A stretch of 64,000 nucleotides of DNA from Scilla litardierei (GCA_030789695.1 CM061132.1:151350597-151414596), one strand, 5' to 3'; numbered from the stretch's first letter, positions 11,358 to 23,469 are shown. Numbers and translations are program-made. The notes: generated by a model from the sequence alone, not told the origin.

Positions 11358-12932
11358 TCAATCCTCTGAGAGACATGCCAAGCTCAGAAGTCGTCTGAGC
11401 CTAGCCTCACGCATCTCCGCCTCGTCCATCGCCATGTCTGCAATGAAGTCATCTGTCTCTGAGAATAACCATGTGAGCTCGGACTCCATGAATGTATCAA
11501 ATGACACCTTGCCAGTGTCCAATGTGCCCTCTGTCGATCCATGAATATCCATATCATCATCCCACGGGTCCGCGAGCAACTCATGCTCTCCATGGCCATC
11601 ATCTGTGAGAAACACGCCGTCATCCCCACTGCTCTGCAGACTGACCCCAGCTGGGGCACATAGATACGCTGTCCGTATCTGCTCTGTCTGATGATGCCTA
11701 TCATCAAGACTCGCCGTCCATCGGCTTCGCACCTCAACTAACTGTGCCGATGACTCAAGACACGAATGCACACACACAAGCGCCAAACTGTCCGCCGCAC
11801 CAACATCTAGCCTCTGAAGATCATCCTCACCTGCCATGCCCTGTGATGAACTCGCCGAAGGCGAGATATGAGCGCACACTGAAGGAGCTCCTCTCGGCTC
11901 TGCCTCCTCCATATATCGAGCGAGAACGCACTCAATATGTGGCCTCCTAACTCTCAGCTCTATGTCCCTAGTGGCAACTCCACCTAGGACCACCATCGCA
12001 GTCTCCACACTGTCGTGGGAGTCTCCATGCTACACCATGCTATCAGATTCCCTGCTCCTCTGCATCTCAACTGGTTTGGCCTTTGAAGTATCAGAAGATG
12101 CGCCTGATAAATTATCCCTAACCAAACGAGAGCCATATCGCCTGTGCCTATACTGTGAAGACTGCTCTACCATGCACAGCGAATGCTCTACCCTGATGTC
12201 AAGCTCCTCAGAAGACCTCTCTACCCTAAAGCTGAAGCTGCACATCTCAACACGCTGGTCCTCCTCAGAAGCAACCAACTCATGCGTGCTAGAAACGTGA
12301 GAGACCTCCATCTCCTCACCCACTGCAACCTCTGGCATCGGTGCGGAAACCAACTGCCCTACTCCTCCGTAGATCGACGGCTCTACCTCGAAGCTAAAGC
12401 TGCACACCTCAGCATGCTGGGTCTCCTCAAGAGCACCCATAACGTGCACGTTGGAACTGTGAGAGACCTTTGTCTCCTCACACACTGCAACTGACCGTAT
12501 CGATACGACGACCGACTGCAACGTCTCCTTGTAGACCGCTGTCCTCTGCACCTCTAACTGAACTGAATCTGGAGCTACATCGTGAGATATCTGCTGATCA
12601 CTGACACTGACCACATCGGATGAACTCTGCACCCTGTCCCTCTGCACACGTGTCTGATCATCTGCATGAGTCTGAATCTGAATTACCTCATCCTCTCTAT
12701 GAACTGGGCTGTCCTCTGTTCTCTGCACACCGTCATGAGTCTGCTCTGCCCTAAGCATTGCAGACTCGTCAATCATGACGTGTTGTCTGACAATCACCTC
12801 GTGGGTACTAGGACACCATAACCTGTACCCTCTCGCACCTCCACCAACATACCCGACTAGGATACAATCTTGCTTGCACTGTCCTACATCGTCATCGTCC
12901 CTCTCGTGTGGCCACACAGGACATCCAAACAT
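11358..12932 (-). pseudogene. Copia-A post-integrase region, RT and RNase H absent
   Basis: Continues the gag-integrase frame after an amber stop at 12936-12938. It has a second amber at 12030-12032 and ends at 11358. The first 65 residues carry the usual Copia post-integrase block (MFGCPVWPHE ... CILVGY ... GYRLWCP). The next ~450 residues match nothing I recognise. They contain a diverged internal duplication: 'EETQHAEVCSFSFEVE' resembles 'EEDQRVEMCSFSFRVE', each preceded by an EVSH/KVSH block. The segment is acidic and rich in Ser, Val and Glu. No RT signature (TAFLHG, YVDD) or RNase H motif is seen. The frame stays open apart from amber codons, which is unusual for dead sequence. Confidence 0.6.
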
Positions 12933-12935
12933 ACG

Positions 12936-14912
12936 CTAGTGCGAGAAGTCAACGACTCTGCCTGTCCATAACTCCTCGGGAATAGAACTATCCGCGGCTA
13001 ATGACAGTGTTCGGTTGATGAGGTATGCCGCAGTAGCAAGGGTCTCCGCCCATAATTCCCTAGGAAGGCCAGATGGTCTCAATAGCCCCCGTGTCTTCTC
13101 TACCAACATCCTGATCATGCTGTCTGCTACGCCACCGTGAGGGTCTCCATCAGGAATGGTGTAACGGCACACGATCCCCTCTGACTTGCAAACATCCCGT
13201 ATCTTTACGTCGTTGGTACGGATCTCTCCTATGGGTCTACCCATCCGCCTCTCGACTATGCTCCTCCATAGCCACACCTTCACATGAATCTCCTTCCGAG
13301 ATCCCATGAGAGTAACCATGACTCTCCTCGAGAAGTCATCTATGAAGGCCGCGAAGTACCTCGTGCCTTCCAGGGAAGGAACTGGACATGGACCCCATAC
13401 GCCGGCGTAGACGCACTCTAGGGGCTCTCTGATGTGTCTGACACATGTCCCAAACTGCACTTGCCTCGGCCGCTCTGCACCACAGTCACTACAAGACTCA
13501 AGCCCACGATCACCTCCGAACACACTCCTCCTCTGAAGAATGTCAAGGCTCTGCTCATCACCATGCCCCAATCTGAGATGCCATAGTCTCGCTGGATCTC
13601 CACTCTCGGACTCTTGTGATCTGCCAGTCTCGCCAACTACTGTGTGCCCATCGAGCGCATACAAGTTTCCATGCTTCTTCCCCCTCATGACAACCAGGCA
13701 CCCTTGGGAAATACGCAGTCGATCCTCCTCGATCACTGCCATGTAGCCCATCCCAGTCAAAGCTCCTATCGATATCAGGCCACTGTGAAGAACAGGAACA
13801 TGTCTGACGCCATCAAACACACGAACGATGCCATCGTGCATCCTGACTCTGACTGTACCACTCCCAACCTGCTCGCACTCCATACCATTCCCCACGAGAA
13901 TCTGCTCTCTAATGCATGGAATGTATGAGTCGAACGCACTCTGATCCGGAGTCATATGGAATGAACACCCCGAGTCCAATAACCACGAACATTGCGCTTC
14001 TCCCACGGAGTATGCCGCAAACACCGAGCAATCATCCTCGCCAGAAAACATCCCGTCTCGTACTCCAACAAGAGTCGAACTCTGAACTACATCTTCCACA
14101 ATGCCAATCAACGTCCTCGCTTTCAACCTCGGACAATCCCTTTTCCAATGCCCGCTTTCCTTACATAGAAAGCATTTGTTGTCACCACGGCCTATTGACT
14201 TGGACCGCTGCCGCTGTCGCCGATTCCAACTCTTAGAACGGTCCGTCTTGGATCTTGGAGTAGGTCCGCCCTCTTGGCGACCCCGGATGACATTGGGTAC
14301 CTCACAACCATCGGTGTAACCTAACACCAAACTCTGGAAATCCTCCGTATGAAATGCAAACTTCACCTCATCCAATGTAAGTGAGTCTCGGCCATTTAAC
14401 ATCGAGCCTACAAACTTGGAATACATATGAGTAAGAGAACACAATAGTGCCATAGCATGTTGCTCATCCTCTATCACACTCCCCAATTCCCGTAGGTCCA
14501 TTACAATACAGTCCATCTCGCCAACATGGTTCCACAACGAGGTTCCCCTTTTCATCCTGTGAGTATAAAAGCGTTGCCACAATTGCAACCTTCGTCCAAT
14601 TGGTGTCTTGGTCGAGTACCGAGCTTCAAGCATCCTCCATAGGTCGCTCACGACCTCTACATCGGCAAACTACCGAAGGAACTCATCCTCCATGGATTGC
14701 AATATCTCACCGAGGGCTTTAAGCTCCATCCTTCGCTTATCATACACCGTTGCCTTACATGGCATGCCTGTATCACATACCACGTCGTAAACTCCATGGT
14801 GCTTCAACAAATCCACCATCTTTTGTCGCCACGGACCATAGTTGTCCCGGCCATTTAGCCTCTCTACTTCGTATGAACACCCGGCCGTCTCCTCACATGA
14901 GCAAGACGCCAT
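12936..14912 (-). pseudogene. Copia-A gag-protease-integrase polyprotein, one internal amber
   Basis: Starts at ATG 14912 (MASCSCEETAG) close to the primer site. A gag domain with a GRDNYGPWRQKM block is followed by an in-frame TAG at 14670-14672. Then come the rest of gag, a CCHC knuckle CFLCKESGHWKRDC (near 14121-14165), the aspartic protease motif LLDSGCSFHM (near 13975), the HHCC preintegrase region, and an integrase core. All three catalytic positions of the core are altered: YAGVWG where family members have HxDVWG, RTNDVKI where they have R[ST]DNGGE, and GGVADSM where they have NGVAERM. The core fold elements around them (FAAFIDDFSR, LWAETLATAAYLINR) are kept. Protease looks intact; integrase should be inactive. 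Confidence 0.75.
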
Positions 14913-14942
14913 CACGGCACTACACTTCTTCACAAATCGGAA

Positions 14943-14954
14943 GCTCTGATACCA
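14943..14954 (-). other. Copia-A primer binding site (initiator Met-tRNA)
   Basis: Minus-strand TGGTATCAGAGC, the standard plant Copia site complementary to the 3' end of initiator Met-tRNA, one base from the 5' LTR edge. Confidence 0.85.
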
Positions 14955-14955
14955 C

Positions 14956-15163
14956 TGGTTGGAGCCCCCGTGTACCTCCCTAGCACCTAGGCTAGGTACA
15001 CACTGTGCCACAAAACGGTCCCAAGCCCGAATTCCACCGAGATGTCACCTAGGCAACAAAACCAAACACCTCACGGGCACAAGAGAGAGTTGGCACCAAC
15101 AACCAACTCCCTCAACAATCTTGCGATAGACAATGTAAGCACGCAAATATAATACGAAATAAA
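14956..15163 (-). repeat. Copia-A 5' LTR, first segment
   Basis: Aligns with the start of the 3' LTR at 10339. It is interrupted after ATAAA (15159-15163) by a solo LTR and resumes at 16906. Confidence 0.8.
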
Positions 15164-15896
15164 TGTAATGCCCTGCTAAGCTACTGCACAAGTACTAGAG
15201 GGGGGTGAATAGTACTTTAAAATAACAAGGAGGATTATTCCTAATTATCTTGCAATCTCTACCAATTATATGCGGAAATGCGGAATAGTAAATAATCGAC
15301 AACAAATAAGACAAACGCAAACAAACGATATTACTGGGTTCGGATCCACCCAAGTCTCCCCGACTTGTTCCCGGTGATCCTACGTCCCAACCACTCGGAT
15401 CCCTTCCGGATACTTGAGTTAGAAACCCTAACTCAAGATTTCCACTATGAAATACTTGTGAAGAACCTTCACCAAGTCAAATCATACACAAAGAAATTTG
15501 TGACTCCCACAACCCGGGATCACAAACACACTCTCACAACCGAGAGTGAACACTTACAATAACAAAGTAAATTGAAATGAAATGCTTACCACAAAATACC
15601 TATTGCCTTGAGTAAACTTACGATTTAGGGCAAAACGGATTTTGGGGAAAATGAAGAAGCACCAAACCCTAGCTCCCAATAAATGACCAGAAATGGAGAG
15701 CTATGAGGTTGTTGGTAACCTAGGATCAAGCACTTGGCTTGGAAGGCTCTCAAACAATGAATCTCTCTTTTGAAATGTGTGAGGAAGAGATTCTTGAGAG
15801 GGAAATGAATGAGCTTTAAATGAGAGGATAGCTTTCTCTTTGATCTCTAAACTTCTCCAATAATCAGCCTTGAGTGCAATGAATGCAGCTCAATAA

Positions 15897-15905
15897 GTAT
15901 TTATA
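15897..15905 (-). promoter_or_regulatory. TATA-like box of the solo LTR
   Basis: Minus-strand TATAAATAC, at a position comparable to the TATAAATA of the related LTR (29561-29568). The palindrome array lies on its upstream (U3) side. Confidence 0.45.
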
Positions 15906-15967
15906 GGATGGGGGAGATAGGGAGAGAAAAACGTTTCAATTAAAGCTCCAACGGATCTATTCTGATC

Positions 15968-16496
15968 TCAACTAGTCGGTCAAATAACAACCACCGACCG
16001 ACTAGTTCATCAACTAGTCGGTCGGTCAATCAACGTAGACCGACTAAGAGGTGAACAGGGAATAGGTCGAAGTTCAGACAAGCAGAACTAGTCGGTCAAA
16101 GCACACTTGCTAACCAACTAGTTTCACAACTAGTCGATCGGTGAGATAACTTAGACCGACTAAGAGATAAAACTAATAGTCTGAGTACAAATTAAATTAG
16201 TCGGTCCAAGAACAAAAGTTGACCGACTAGTTCATCTAGTCGGTCGTCAAATGTGCATAGACCGACTAACGATAAACAGTAACTTGGCATGTACAGTAGA
16301 AGCTCAACTAGTCGGTCAAAGAAGCATCACTGACCGACTAGTTCACAAACTAGTCGGTCGGTGAGTCAACGTAGACCGACTAACTGTAAACAGTACTGAG
16401 CTATGAATTGAGAAAGCAAACTAGTCGGTCCAAGAAGGATTGCCGACCGACTAGATCACCATCTAGTCGGTTGGTTCTTCTTCTTGAACCAACTAA
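15968..16496. repeat. Palindrome array CTAGTCGGTC / GACCGACTAG
   Basis: About twenty half-sites alternate in orientation in five higher-order units of roughly 110 bp. Each unit reads CTAGTCGGTC, then GACCGACTAG, then CTAGTCGGTCGG, then TAGACCGACTAA, with variable linkers between. The last unit is decayed. Confidence 0.85.
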
Positions 16497-16905
16497 CATG
16501 CACAAGAAGTCGCGAATCGAAGCGCGATGCTTCGGGAAAGTTTGTATGGACTTCTTACAAGTTCCTAGCTCTAAGATAGGAGCAATATGAAGATTAAAAC
16601 GTAAGACCTACTCAAGGCTTAACATTCTACGGAACGAAGCTAAAAGACTATAAATTAAACTTAATGAACCGTCTTCGAAAGCTTCGATTCCGAATCTTCA
16701 TGACTTCTAAAAAGGTCCAAAAGCTTCAACGAAGCTTTAGGCATACGATCACTTGCTTTGAGAAGTCTCGAGACGTCACATTTGATATTCATAGAAGTTT
16801 GGCGACGATTTCCATAACTGCGCTTACAAAGAGTTAGTTCACGATATATTTATGTTTGTTCATCATCCAAAACCAAATCAGGGGAGTCCAATACTCAACA
16901 ATAAA

Positions 16906-17183
16906 AGCAATACAAAAGAGACAGAGATTTACCCTGGTTCGGTTGCGAACAACCTACATCTAGCTCCAATGCATCCGGTTTCACTATCGATCAAGCAAGG
17001 CATACACCGACCCTTTCATTTTCTTCCTCCACAATGAGAGAATAGCTCCAAGCAACAAGACCTAACCCTAGATCTCTCACCAAGCTCACACACTCTCAAC
17101 TAAGTGGGAATCCTTGATAACAAAGCCCCTACAACATGTAGAGCTCCTCAAGGGACCAATCCACACAAATGGAGATCACTCTT
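16906..17183 (-). repeat. Copia-A 5' LTR, second segment, truncated
   Basis: Resumes the LTR after the solo-LTR target duplication and stops within TCACTCTT (17176-17183), where it meets the copied flanking repeat. Confidence 0.8.
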
Positions 17184-17975
17184 GCGCCTCTCACACTTAA
17201 GATTTTTCAAGTGGTAAATAATATTTACAAAAATTTTTATCCAATAAGTCCCTTATATGATCTAAAAGTTTGCTTATAAGGTCATATTTTATAGGTAAAA
17301 CAAAAGCTAATTCGATACAGTCTTAAACTCTTAAATAGACTCAAGTAAAGACTCTTAAATACATTATAAGAGTTCGTTAGAACCGGAAAGTCAGGAAAGA
17401 TTCATTTATTAGAAAATGAAACTCTAAAAAGACTTAAATTGCACGTTCCAATAGGTCTCATATTATAATACAAAATTGACTTAAACATTAAAGGAATAAT
17501 CTCGAAATTAAAATTGGATTCTCATCATTCTTTAGAGTTTTAAAAATTTGACCACATTTTGAATGATGATAAGAAATCTAATCGGATAAAAGGTAGCAAT
17601 TTGTTATAGTTGGAGAATAGTAATCACCGAATTTTAAAATGAAGTAGAATGTAAACTTGTAGACTAACATCTTATGTAGTCAGGAAAGATAGGACTATGT
17701 AAGATCTGCTTATGAAAATGCTATGGAGGATCTGTGATGAACTTCATTCCACTTTCGCAAGCTTAATAAGTGGCTCATGCATCGACTTAAATGTTGACTT
17801 TAATTGAGGCATTGATTCTGACTCTGTCTCTCAAACTTTATCTTTAACTGGAGCTTCATATCGGGCTCATGATTTGACTTGAGCTGCGTCTCTAGTCATG
17901 CGTCTGACTCGGGTTCAGGCTTTGACCTACGCTCATCCGGGGACTTGGGCTGGGACTTGGGCTTAAGTTTAAGAC
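17176..17975. repeat. Dispersed repeat, right copy (empty site)
   Basis: Second copy of 9400-10338 without the two internal duplications. It continues through TTTAAGAC straight into GTGTCTCG with no retrotransposon, so it preserves the pre-insertion sequence of the Copia-A target. Confidence 0.8.
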
Positions 17976-18814
17976 GTGTCTCGATTGTTGGCTCTACTTG
18001 TAGCCCCTTGCTCACACGTTTTTCTAAACAAATCGTGAACAACTTTATAAAATTCATCAAATTTTCGATTGGTGTCAGCCTTTGAAGTTGGTAGCAGTGG
18101 TGGTCGACTAATGGAAAGATAATAATATCAAAGCTCTTCTTTCATTAAAAACGATTATATACAACATTGTCCATACTATAAGCCATCAAGAATGAGCTTC
18201 ACGTTGAGCATATAAATAACTCGTTTCATTTTATAGATTAGTGGAAAAAAATCCGTCTAGTAAGAATGCCTAGCTCATAATCATCACGGTCGCAATCTAC
18301 TCTAAATGTAGGGACAATTAAGAATTGGTTGTAATTAGAAACCCGTGATGGATTATGTTTGGAAAGGTATGATGCCAAAACAGTATGGTTAACCAAGACC
18401 AACTGTAACAAGGTGTTCGTCTCCTGTAAAAGAACTCCTTTCAATTTGTATTTAGCATACCAAAATTTATTCTTATCAGTTAGATCATAGTATTAGAAAA
18501 CAAATTTCAAGGATTCCCGAGTTCTAGAATAGTGTCTGTGTAATCCATTAAAGATGGATGTGCAATACATTCAAAGCTTATTTTTTTATAAATTTGCAAG
18601 TATTCAGATGAGAAAATATACTAGAATTTTATTAAAGCATATTAAAAATAACTGAAAATACGTCCAAAATATGTGATGGTTTGAACTAGCTTGCAACTAG
18701 TTTAAATGGTTCAAAAATCATACTTCAAAACAATTCTGAAATCATGCTTTAGAATATATCAAAATCCTAATTTTTTTTTGAAAAGGTACTCTAGTAGGTT
18801 GAAAGTCAAAAAAA
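17976..18814. other. Intergenic DNA, nothing recognised
   Basis: AT-rich sequence between two Copia elements. It ends in an A run that supplies the Copia-B target duplication. Confidence 0.55.
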
Positions 18815-19432
18815 TGTTACGCAATAATACGATGATAAAAAACAATCGAAAGAAAAACAACAAAAGAAAGACACAGAATTGTTTACCCAGTTCGTCCGAA
18901 GACTACGTCTGCGGGCGCCGCCAAGCCAGGGATTCTCCACTAATTTGATGAGATAAGATTACAGATTACACATGATGCTACGAGGGACGCAACCCTCGAA
19001 TAATACCGCACAAAGAAATTGAGGACGCAACCTCAAAAGATTAATGAGCAGCACTCATCGCACAAACACTCTTTTCTCAAAAGAAAACCTCATTTCAAAA
19101 AACACCTCTTGCCTTTTTTTAATACAGAGAGCATTAAAAAAAGCACAGAGGCTATAACCCAATGTCTACCCTCATTAACGCACAGAGCCTCAATGCCCAA
19201 AATGCACCAAGAGCCTCAACACCAAAAAGCACTAACGCACAGGGCTCCCCCAACAAAAAACTAATTCTATTTTTATTTAGCCTCAACCGCCGAACAATGT
19301 TTCAACCCAACTCGATGTGGATTGATGCAAATCGTAACCAATTTTTGTTGATCAGAGGAGATCGCAACTCCTACCCTTCCAAATCGCAACTGATTCCGAC
19401 CGGCTGATTTGTTCAGGCTCCAAATCCCAACA
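18815..19432 (-). repeat. Copia-B 3' LTR
   Basis: 618 bp, the same length as the other LTR. It is followed at 19433 by 'atctcccacttgg', which on the minus strand is the polypurine tract CCAAGTGGGAGAT. Confidence 0.9.
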
Positions 19433-19530
19433 ATCTCCCACTTGGAGACTGAACCCATGTGTAATCATCTCTCCATCTTCTCATCAATAAGTAACCCCAA
19501 AAACAACGGCGGTGCCAAGCCTCGAACTCC

Positions 19531-20859
19531 TCAAGCTCCAAGGCCAGTTGAAGCCATGCATATCTTCAACTTTTCTAAGGTCACAGCCTTAGTCAGCATA
19601 TCAGCAGGATTCTCATTTCCTCGAATCTTCACTAGCTGCAAAATCTTCTCTTTCAAGAGATGTCGAATGTAATGATACTTCAACTCAATATGCTTCGTTC
19701 TCGAATGAAAGGCTGGATTCTTGGCTAAGAAAATAGCACTCTGACTATCGCTGTAGAGAATACTATTCTTCTGCTCTTTTCCCAATTCACTCAAAAAATT
19801 CTGCAACCATACCATCTCTTTACTAGCCTCAGTCACTGCTACATACTCCGCTTCTGTAGTAGACAAAGCCACGATCTTTTGCAACTTAGAAGCCCAAGAA
19901 ATCGATGTACCACCCAATGTAAACACATATCCGGTCGTACTCTTTCTCTTATCAAGATCACCTGCCAAATCTGCATCTACATATCCAGTCAGCTTTATAC
20001 TCTTACCTTCGAAGCACAATGCCTTCTCTGGTGTACCTCGCAAGTACCTAAGGATCCACTTTACTGCTTCCCAGTGTTGCTTACCCGGATTGCTCATATA
20101 TCTGCTCACAACTCCCACTGCATGCGCAATATCTGGTCTAGTGCACACTATAGCATACATGATACTACCAATTGCTGAGGCATATGTGGTCTTCTTCATA
20201 TAGGCACGCTCCGAATCACTACTAGGTGACTCCTTTTTGGAAAGCCTAAACTGGCTACCTAAGGGAGTACTCACAGGCTTTGCATCTTGCATACTGAACC
20301 TCTTCAAAACTCTTTCGATATATTCAGCTTGAGAAAGATATAACTTACCTGCCACCTTATCTCGATTAATCAGCATACCTAGGATCTGTTTAGCCTCTCC
20401 AAGATCCTTCATCGCAAACCGTTCGGACAATTCCTTCTTCAACTGATTCACCTCTTGCGCACAAGAACCTGCTATCAATATGTCATCAATATATAATAGC
20501 AAAATGATAAAGTTATTCTCAAACCTCTTGAAGTAGCAACAATGGTCTGTATTGCATCTAACAAAATCAATTTCATGCATGAACCCATCAAACTTCATGT
20601 ACCACTGCCTTGGAGCCTGTTTCAAACCGTACACGCTCTTCTTTAGCTTACACACAAGCTCACTATTACCTTTGGACAAGTACCCTTCTGGTTGCTTCAT
20701 GTATATATCTTCCTCAAGATCCCCGTGAAGAAAAGCCGTTTTCACGTCCATCTGCTCTAAAAATAAATTCTCCGCAGCAACTATACTCAAAACTAATCTA
20801 ATAGTAGTTAGCTTCACAATGGGAGAAAATATATCTGTATAATCAATACCTTGTTTTTC
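19531..20859 (-). pseudogene. Copia-B reverse transcriptase and RNase H
   Basis: Contains Copia RT motifs in order: MDVKTAFLHGDLEEDIYMKQ, VYGLKQAPRQWY, and the catalytic LLLYIDDILIAGS. RNase H follows, with DADLAGD, STTEAEY and a C-terminal ADMLTK block. This part is open from about 20877 to the stop at 19531. It is joined in frame to the upstream segment through a TAG at about 20877 (GF*EKQG), at a position normally encoding Gln, so the polyprotein is interrupted although the RT-RNase H domains look intact. Confidence 0.85.
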
Positions 20860-21483
20860 CTAAAAGCCCTTCACTACCATCCTTGCCTTGTAACGCTTGC
20901 TTCCATCGGCCTCTTCTTTAATTATGTAAACCCACTTGTTATGCAATGCCTTTTTACCCTTTGGGAGCTCCACTAGTTCCCAAGTGTTATTAGACATTAA
21001 GGAATTCATTTCATCCTCCATTGCAAGCTCCCACTTGCTCGAATGCTCACTCTGCATAGCCTCAACATAACATTCTGGCTCACCACTATCAGTTAACAAA
21101 AGATAATGTAAAGAGGGGGAATACCTTGCTGGTGCATGATGCTGTCTTTCTGATCTCCTCATAGGAGCTACAGGCGTACTCGGTTCTGCTTCAATAACCG
21201 CTTGCCTCAAGGGAGATACTGGCGAATTCGGTTCTGCCTCAACAATTGCTTCTCTCAAAGGAGATTCTGGCGAATTCGGTTCTGCTTCAACAACTTGATC
21301 ATTCCGAACAACTTTGTTCACACCTGAATTCGAGATATCTAATTCAACAACCTGAGGGCTTTCAACCTGAGTACCTGCACTTTCAATATCTGATGCGCCC
21401 AACCTGTCTTTGTACAAAACATGTTCATTAAATATGACATCTTGACTACGAATTATTTTCCGATTCTGATCATCCCAAGATCT
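20860..21483 (-). pseudogene. Copia-B integrase-RT linker
   Basis: Follows a TAA stop at about 21484 that interrupts the post-integrase block (YGGDEFG*RSWDDQN). It contains tandem acidic repeats (three 'EAEP(N/S)(S/T)P' units near 21170-21290) and then the conserved RT entry segment WELVELPKGKKALHNKWVY. The RT domain begins at its end. Confidence 0.7.
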
Positions 21484-22178
21484 TTAGCCAAATTCATCAC
21501 CACCATATCCAATAAACGTACACTTCATAGATTTAGCATCCAATTTACTTCTAGCAGTAGCATCAATATGAACATAAGAAACACAACCAAAAACTTTAAG
21601 GAATGATAGATTTACCTCTTTACCAGTCCAAGTCTCCTCTGGTATGCCATTATCCAAAGGAACTGATGGTCCTCTATTAATCAAGAAAGCGGCTGTGTTA
21701 ACTGCTTCTGCCCAGAACATCTTTGGTAACCCACACTTCAGTTGCATGCACCTAGCACGTTCGTTCAAGGTTCTGTTCATACGTTCTGCAACCCCATTCT
21801 GCTGAGGGGTTCCTCTAAGAGTCTTCTCCATGCGAATACCATTCATAGCACAATACTCTTTGAATTCAGTAAGCTCATATTCACCACCATTATCTGATCT
21901 TAAGCACTTCACTTTCAGACCTGTTTCATTTTCTACCAAAGCTTTCCATTTTCTAAAAACATTAAAAGCATCAGATTTATGTTTCAGAAAATAAACCCAT
22001 ACCTTCCTCGTGGAGTCATCAATGAAGGTCATGTAGTATGACGCGCCACCAAGGGATGTGACAGGCGCTGGTCGCCATAAATCACTATGTACCAGCTCCA
22101 GCTTCTGTTTCTTCAAGGTTCTGCCACCCTTCGAAAAACTGACCCTTTTCTGTTTCCCAAATACGCAGCCTTCACATA
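21484..22178 (-). pseudogene. Copia-B integrase core
   Basis: Contains CEGCVFGKQKRVSF (zinc-binding C terminus), VHSDLW (first Asp), CLRSDNGGEY (second Asp) and TPQQNGVAERMNRTL (Glu), so the catalytic triad is present. FWAEAVNTAAFLINR and the FGC block follow. The N-terminal part is separated from it by the solo LTR at 22179-24518, inserted within the Leu-Cys-Glu codons just before CEGC. Joining the flanks restores the frame. Confidence 0.85.
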
Positions 22179-23469
22179 TGTAGGAGAATATGTGCCCATA
22201 AGGCAATTTATCCTAAATATATATCTTGTTCATACTGTATATGGTACGTATTATTCTAAGTATACTAAAATCGTTTGTATTGATATACTTAGATAATATC
22301 CATAGACTTATAGTTAGGTCCTTACGTATCTAGATGAGATCTCGATTATGAGTAAGTAAGCGACCGAATATAAAACATATGTCTTAAATGGTTCATGGTC
22401 ATAGATGTGTCGAGAACTGGATATCAACACATCGGATAGACCATTGTGTCTTAGTCTTACCTTAGGGTAATGATGATCTCATAGTCATTCGACTTGGTGA
22501 AGTCGGAGACGAGACACAGGTGCTCATTGGAGAATGAGTTCACTGAACGACCACATGAGAGTTATTAAATGGTTGACTTTAACTGAACTGTCTTTAATAA
22601 CTCTAGGGTGATGATAGGTTAGCTGGTCCTTAAGACCTGAAGTCATTTGTACTAACCTGTGAGCGGACCGTGTAGCTTAGACCTATGATCTAGCTTCGAG
22701 GCTAGGCCTGCTGAAAGATCTTAGGTTGAGCTGCACCCGAAGCTCTCGAGGCGAGTAGATGACTAAGATGGGATTCGTCACTTCCGTTAGTGTTACAGGC
22801 TCAGTACGATCTTTATGTTAATCCTCGGCCGAGGTGCGTTGTAAGAAGTACAACGTGTATACAATAAAGACCACCGTATACTGACCAATGTTGTCTAATA
22901 GGGTTGACAGTAAACCATACCCTAGGCCAACAAGAACACAGTCTTGACGAAGGGACTACGACTAATGAAGTTCATCACTGACACAGCCAATGTAAACCCA
23001 ATGATACTTTTGTCAAAGGGTCGATCACGTTATGATGATTCTGAAACAGGGACGACAGCTACTGCTCGTAGTGACCGTCGTCTAGGGGTTCCGAGCCCCA
23101 ACCTGTAATAAGGTCAGGCTGTAGGGTCTCACACCGAGTAGTGTTCGTCTCTTAGTAATAGGAAGATTAATTGAGAGAAAATCATTTGATGATATTCACA
23201 AATCAAGTTGTGAAAGTTAGTCGCAATAGCAATAGGGACAAACGTTGCATTTGATGCAAACCAAAGATTAAACGTGTCGTAAATTGATTACGACAAATTT
23301 AGTTGGAACAAACATGTTGGAAAGGGTTACCTGGATGACGGGATCGTCCCGGTCTAAACACAGGTTCAAACCGTGTCCAAATCGGAGCTCAAATGAGCCC
23401 GGAAACGCAAAAACGGTCCAAGGAGAAGTGGGTGAGACCCACTGGGCTAAAAAGCCCATAGGCAAGGCA

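Larger units (their letters stand above)
15164..16900 (-). mobile_element. Solo LTR of a SIRE/Maximus-type Copia element, 1737 bp
   Basis: Begins TGTAATGCCC and ends ACTCAACA, flanked by the 5-bp duplication ATAAA (15159-15163, 16901-16905). Removing it restores the Copia-A LTR sequence seen at 10530. Its outer part resembles the LTR at 28892, with shared stretches such as 'cccgacttgttcccggt' and 'atcctacgtccc'. This places it in the same lineage. No internal coding region is present, so it is a solo LTR from LTR-LTR recombination. Confidence 0.9.
10339..17183 (-). mobile_element. Copia-A: non-autonomous Copia retrotransposon without RT, 5' LTR truncated
   Basis: Minus-strand element. The 3' LTR begins (plus sense) at 10339 with TGTTGGAACCCCCG. 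The 5' LTR begins at 14956 with TGGTTGGAGCCCCCG, next to a primer site. The internal frame encodes gag, protease and an integrase-like region, then sequence of unknown identity where RT and RNase H should be. The 5' LTR is interrupted by a solo LTR (15164-16900) and lost after about 17183, where it fuses with the flanking repeat through the shared sequence TCACTCTT. The likely TSD member AAGAC is seen at 10334-10338 and, as an empty site, at 17971-17975. Confidence 0.8.

Noticed and set aside
15968..16496. CRISPR-like look of evenly spaced short repeats
   Set aside because: This is eukaryotic LTR sequence. Half-sites alternate in orientation, linkers vary in length, and there are no cas genes or leader.
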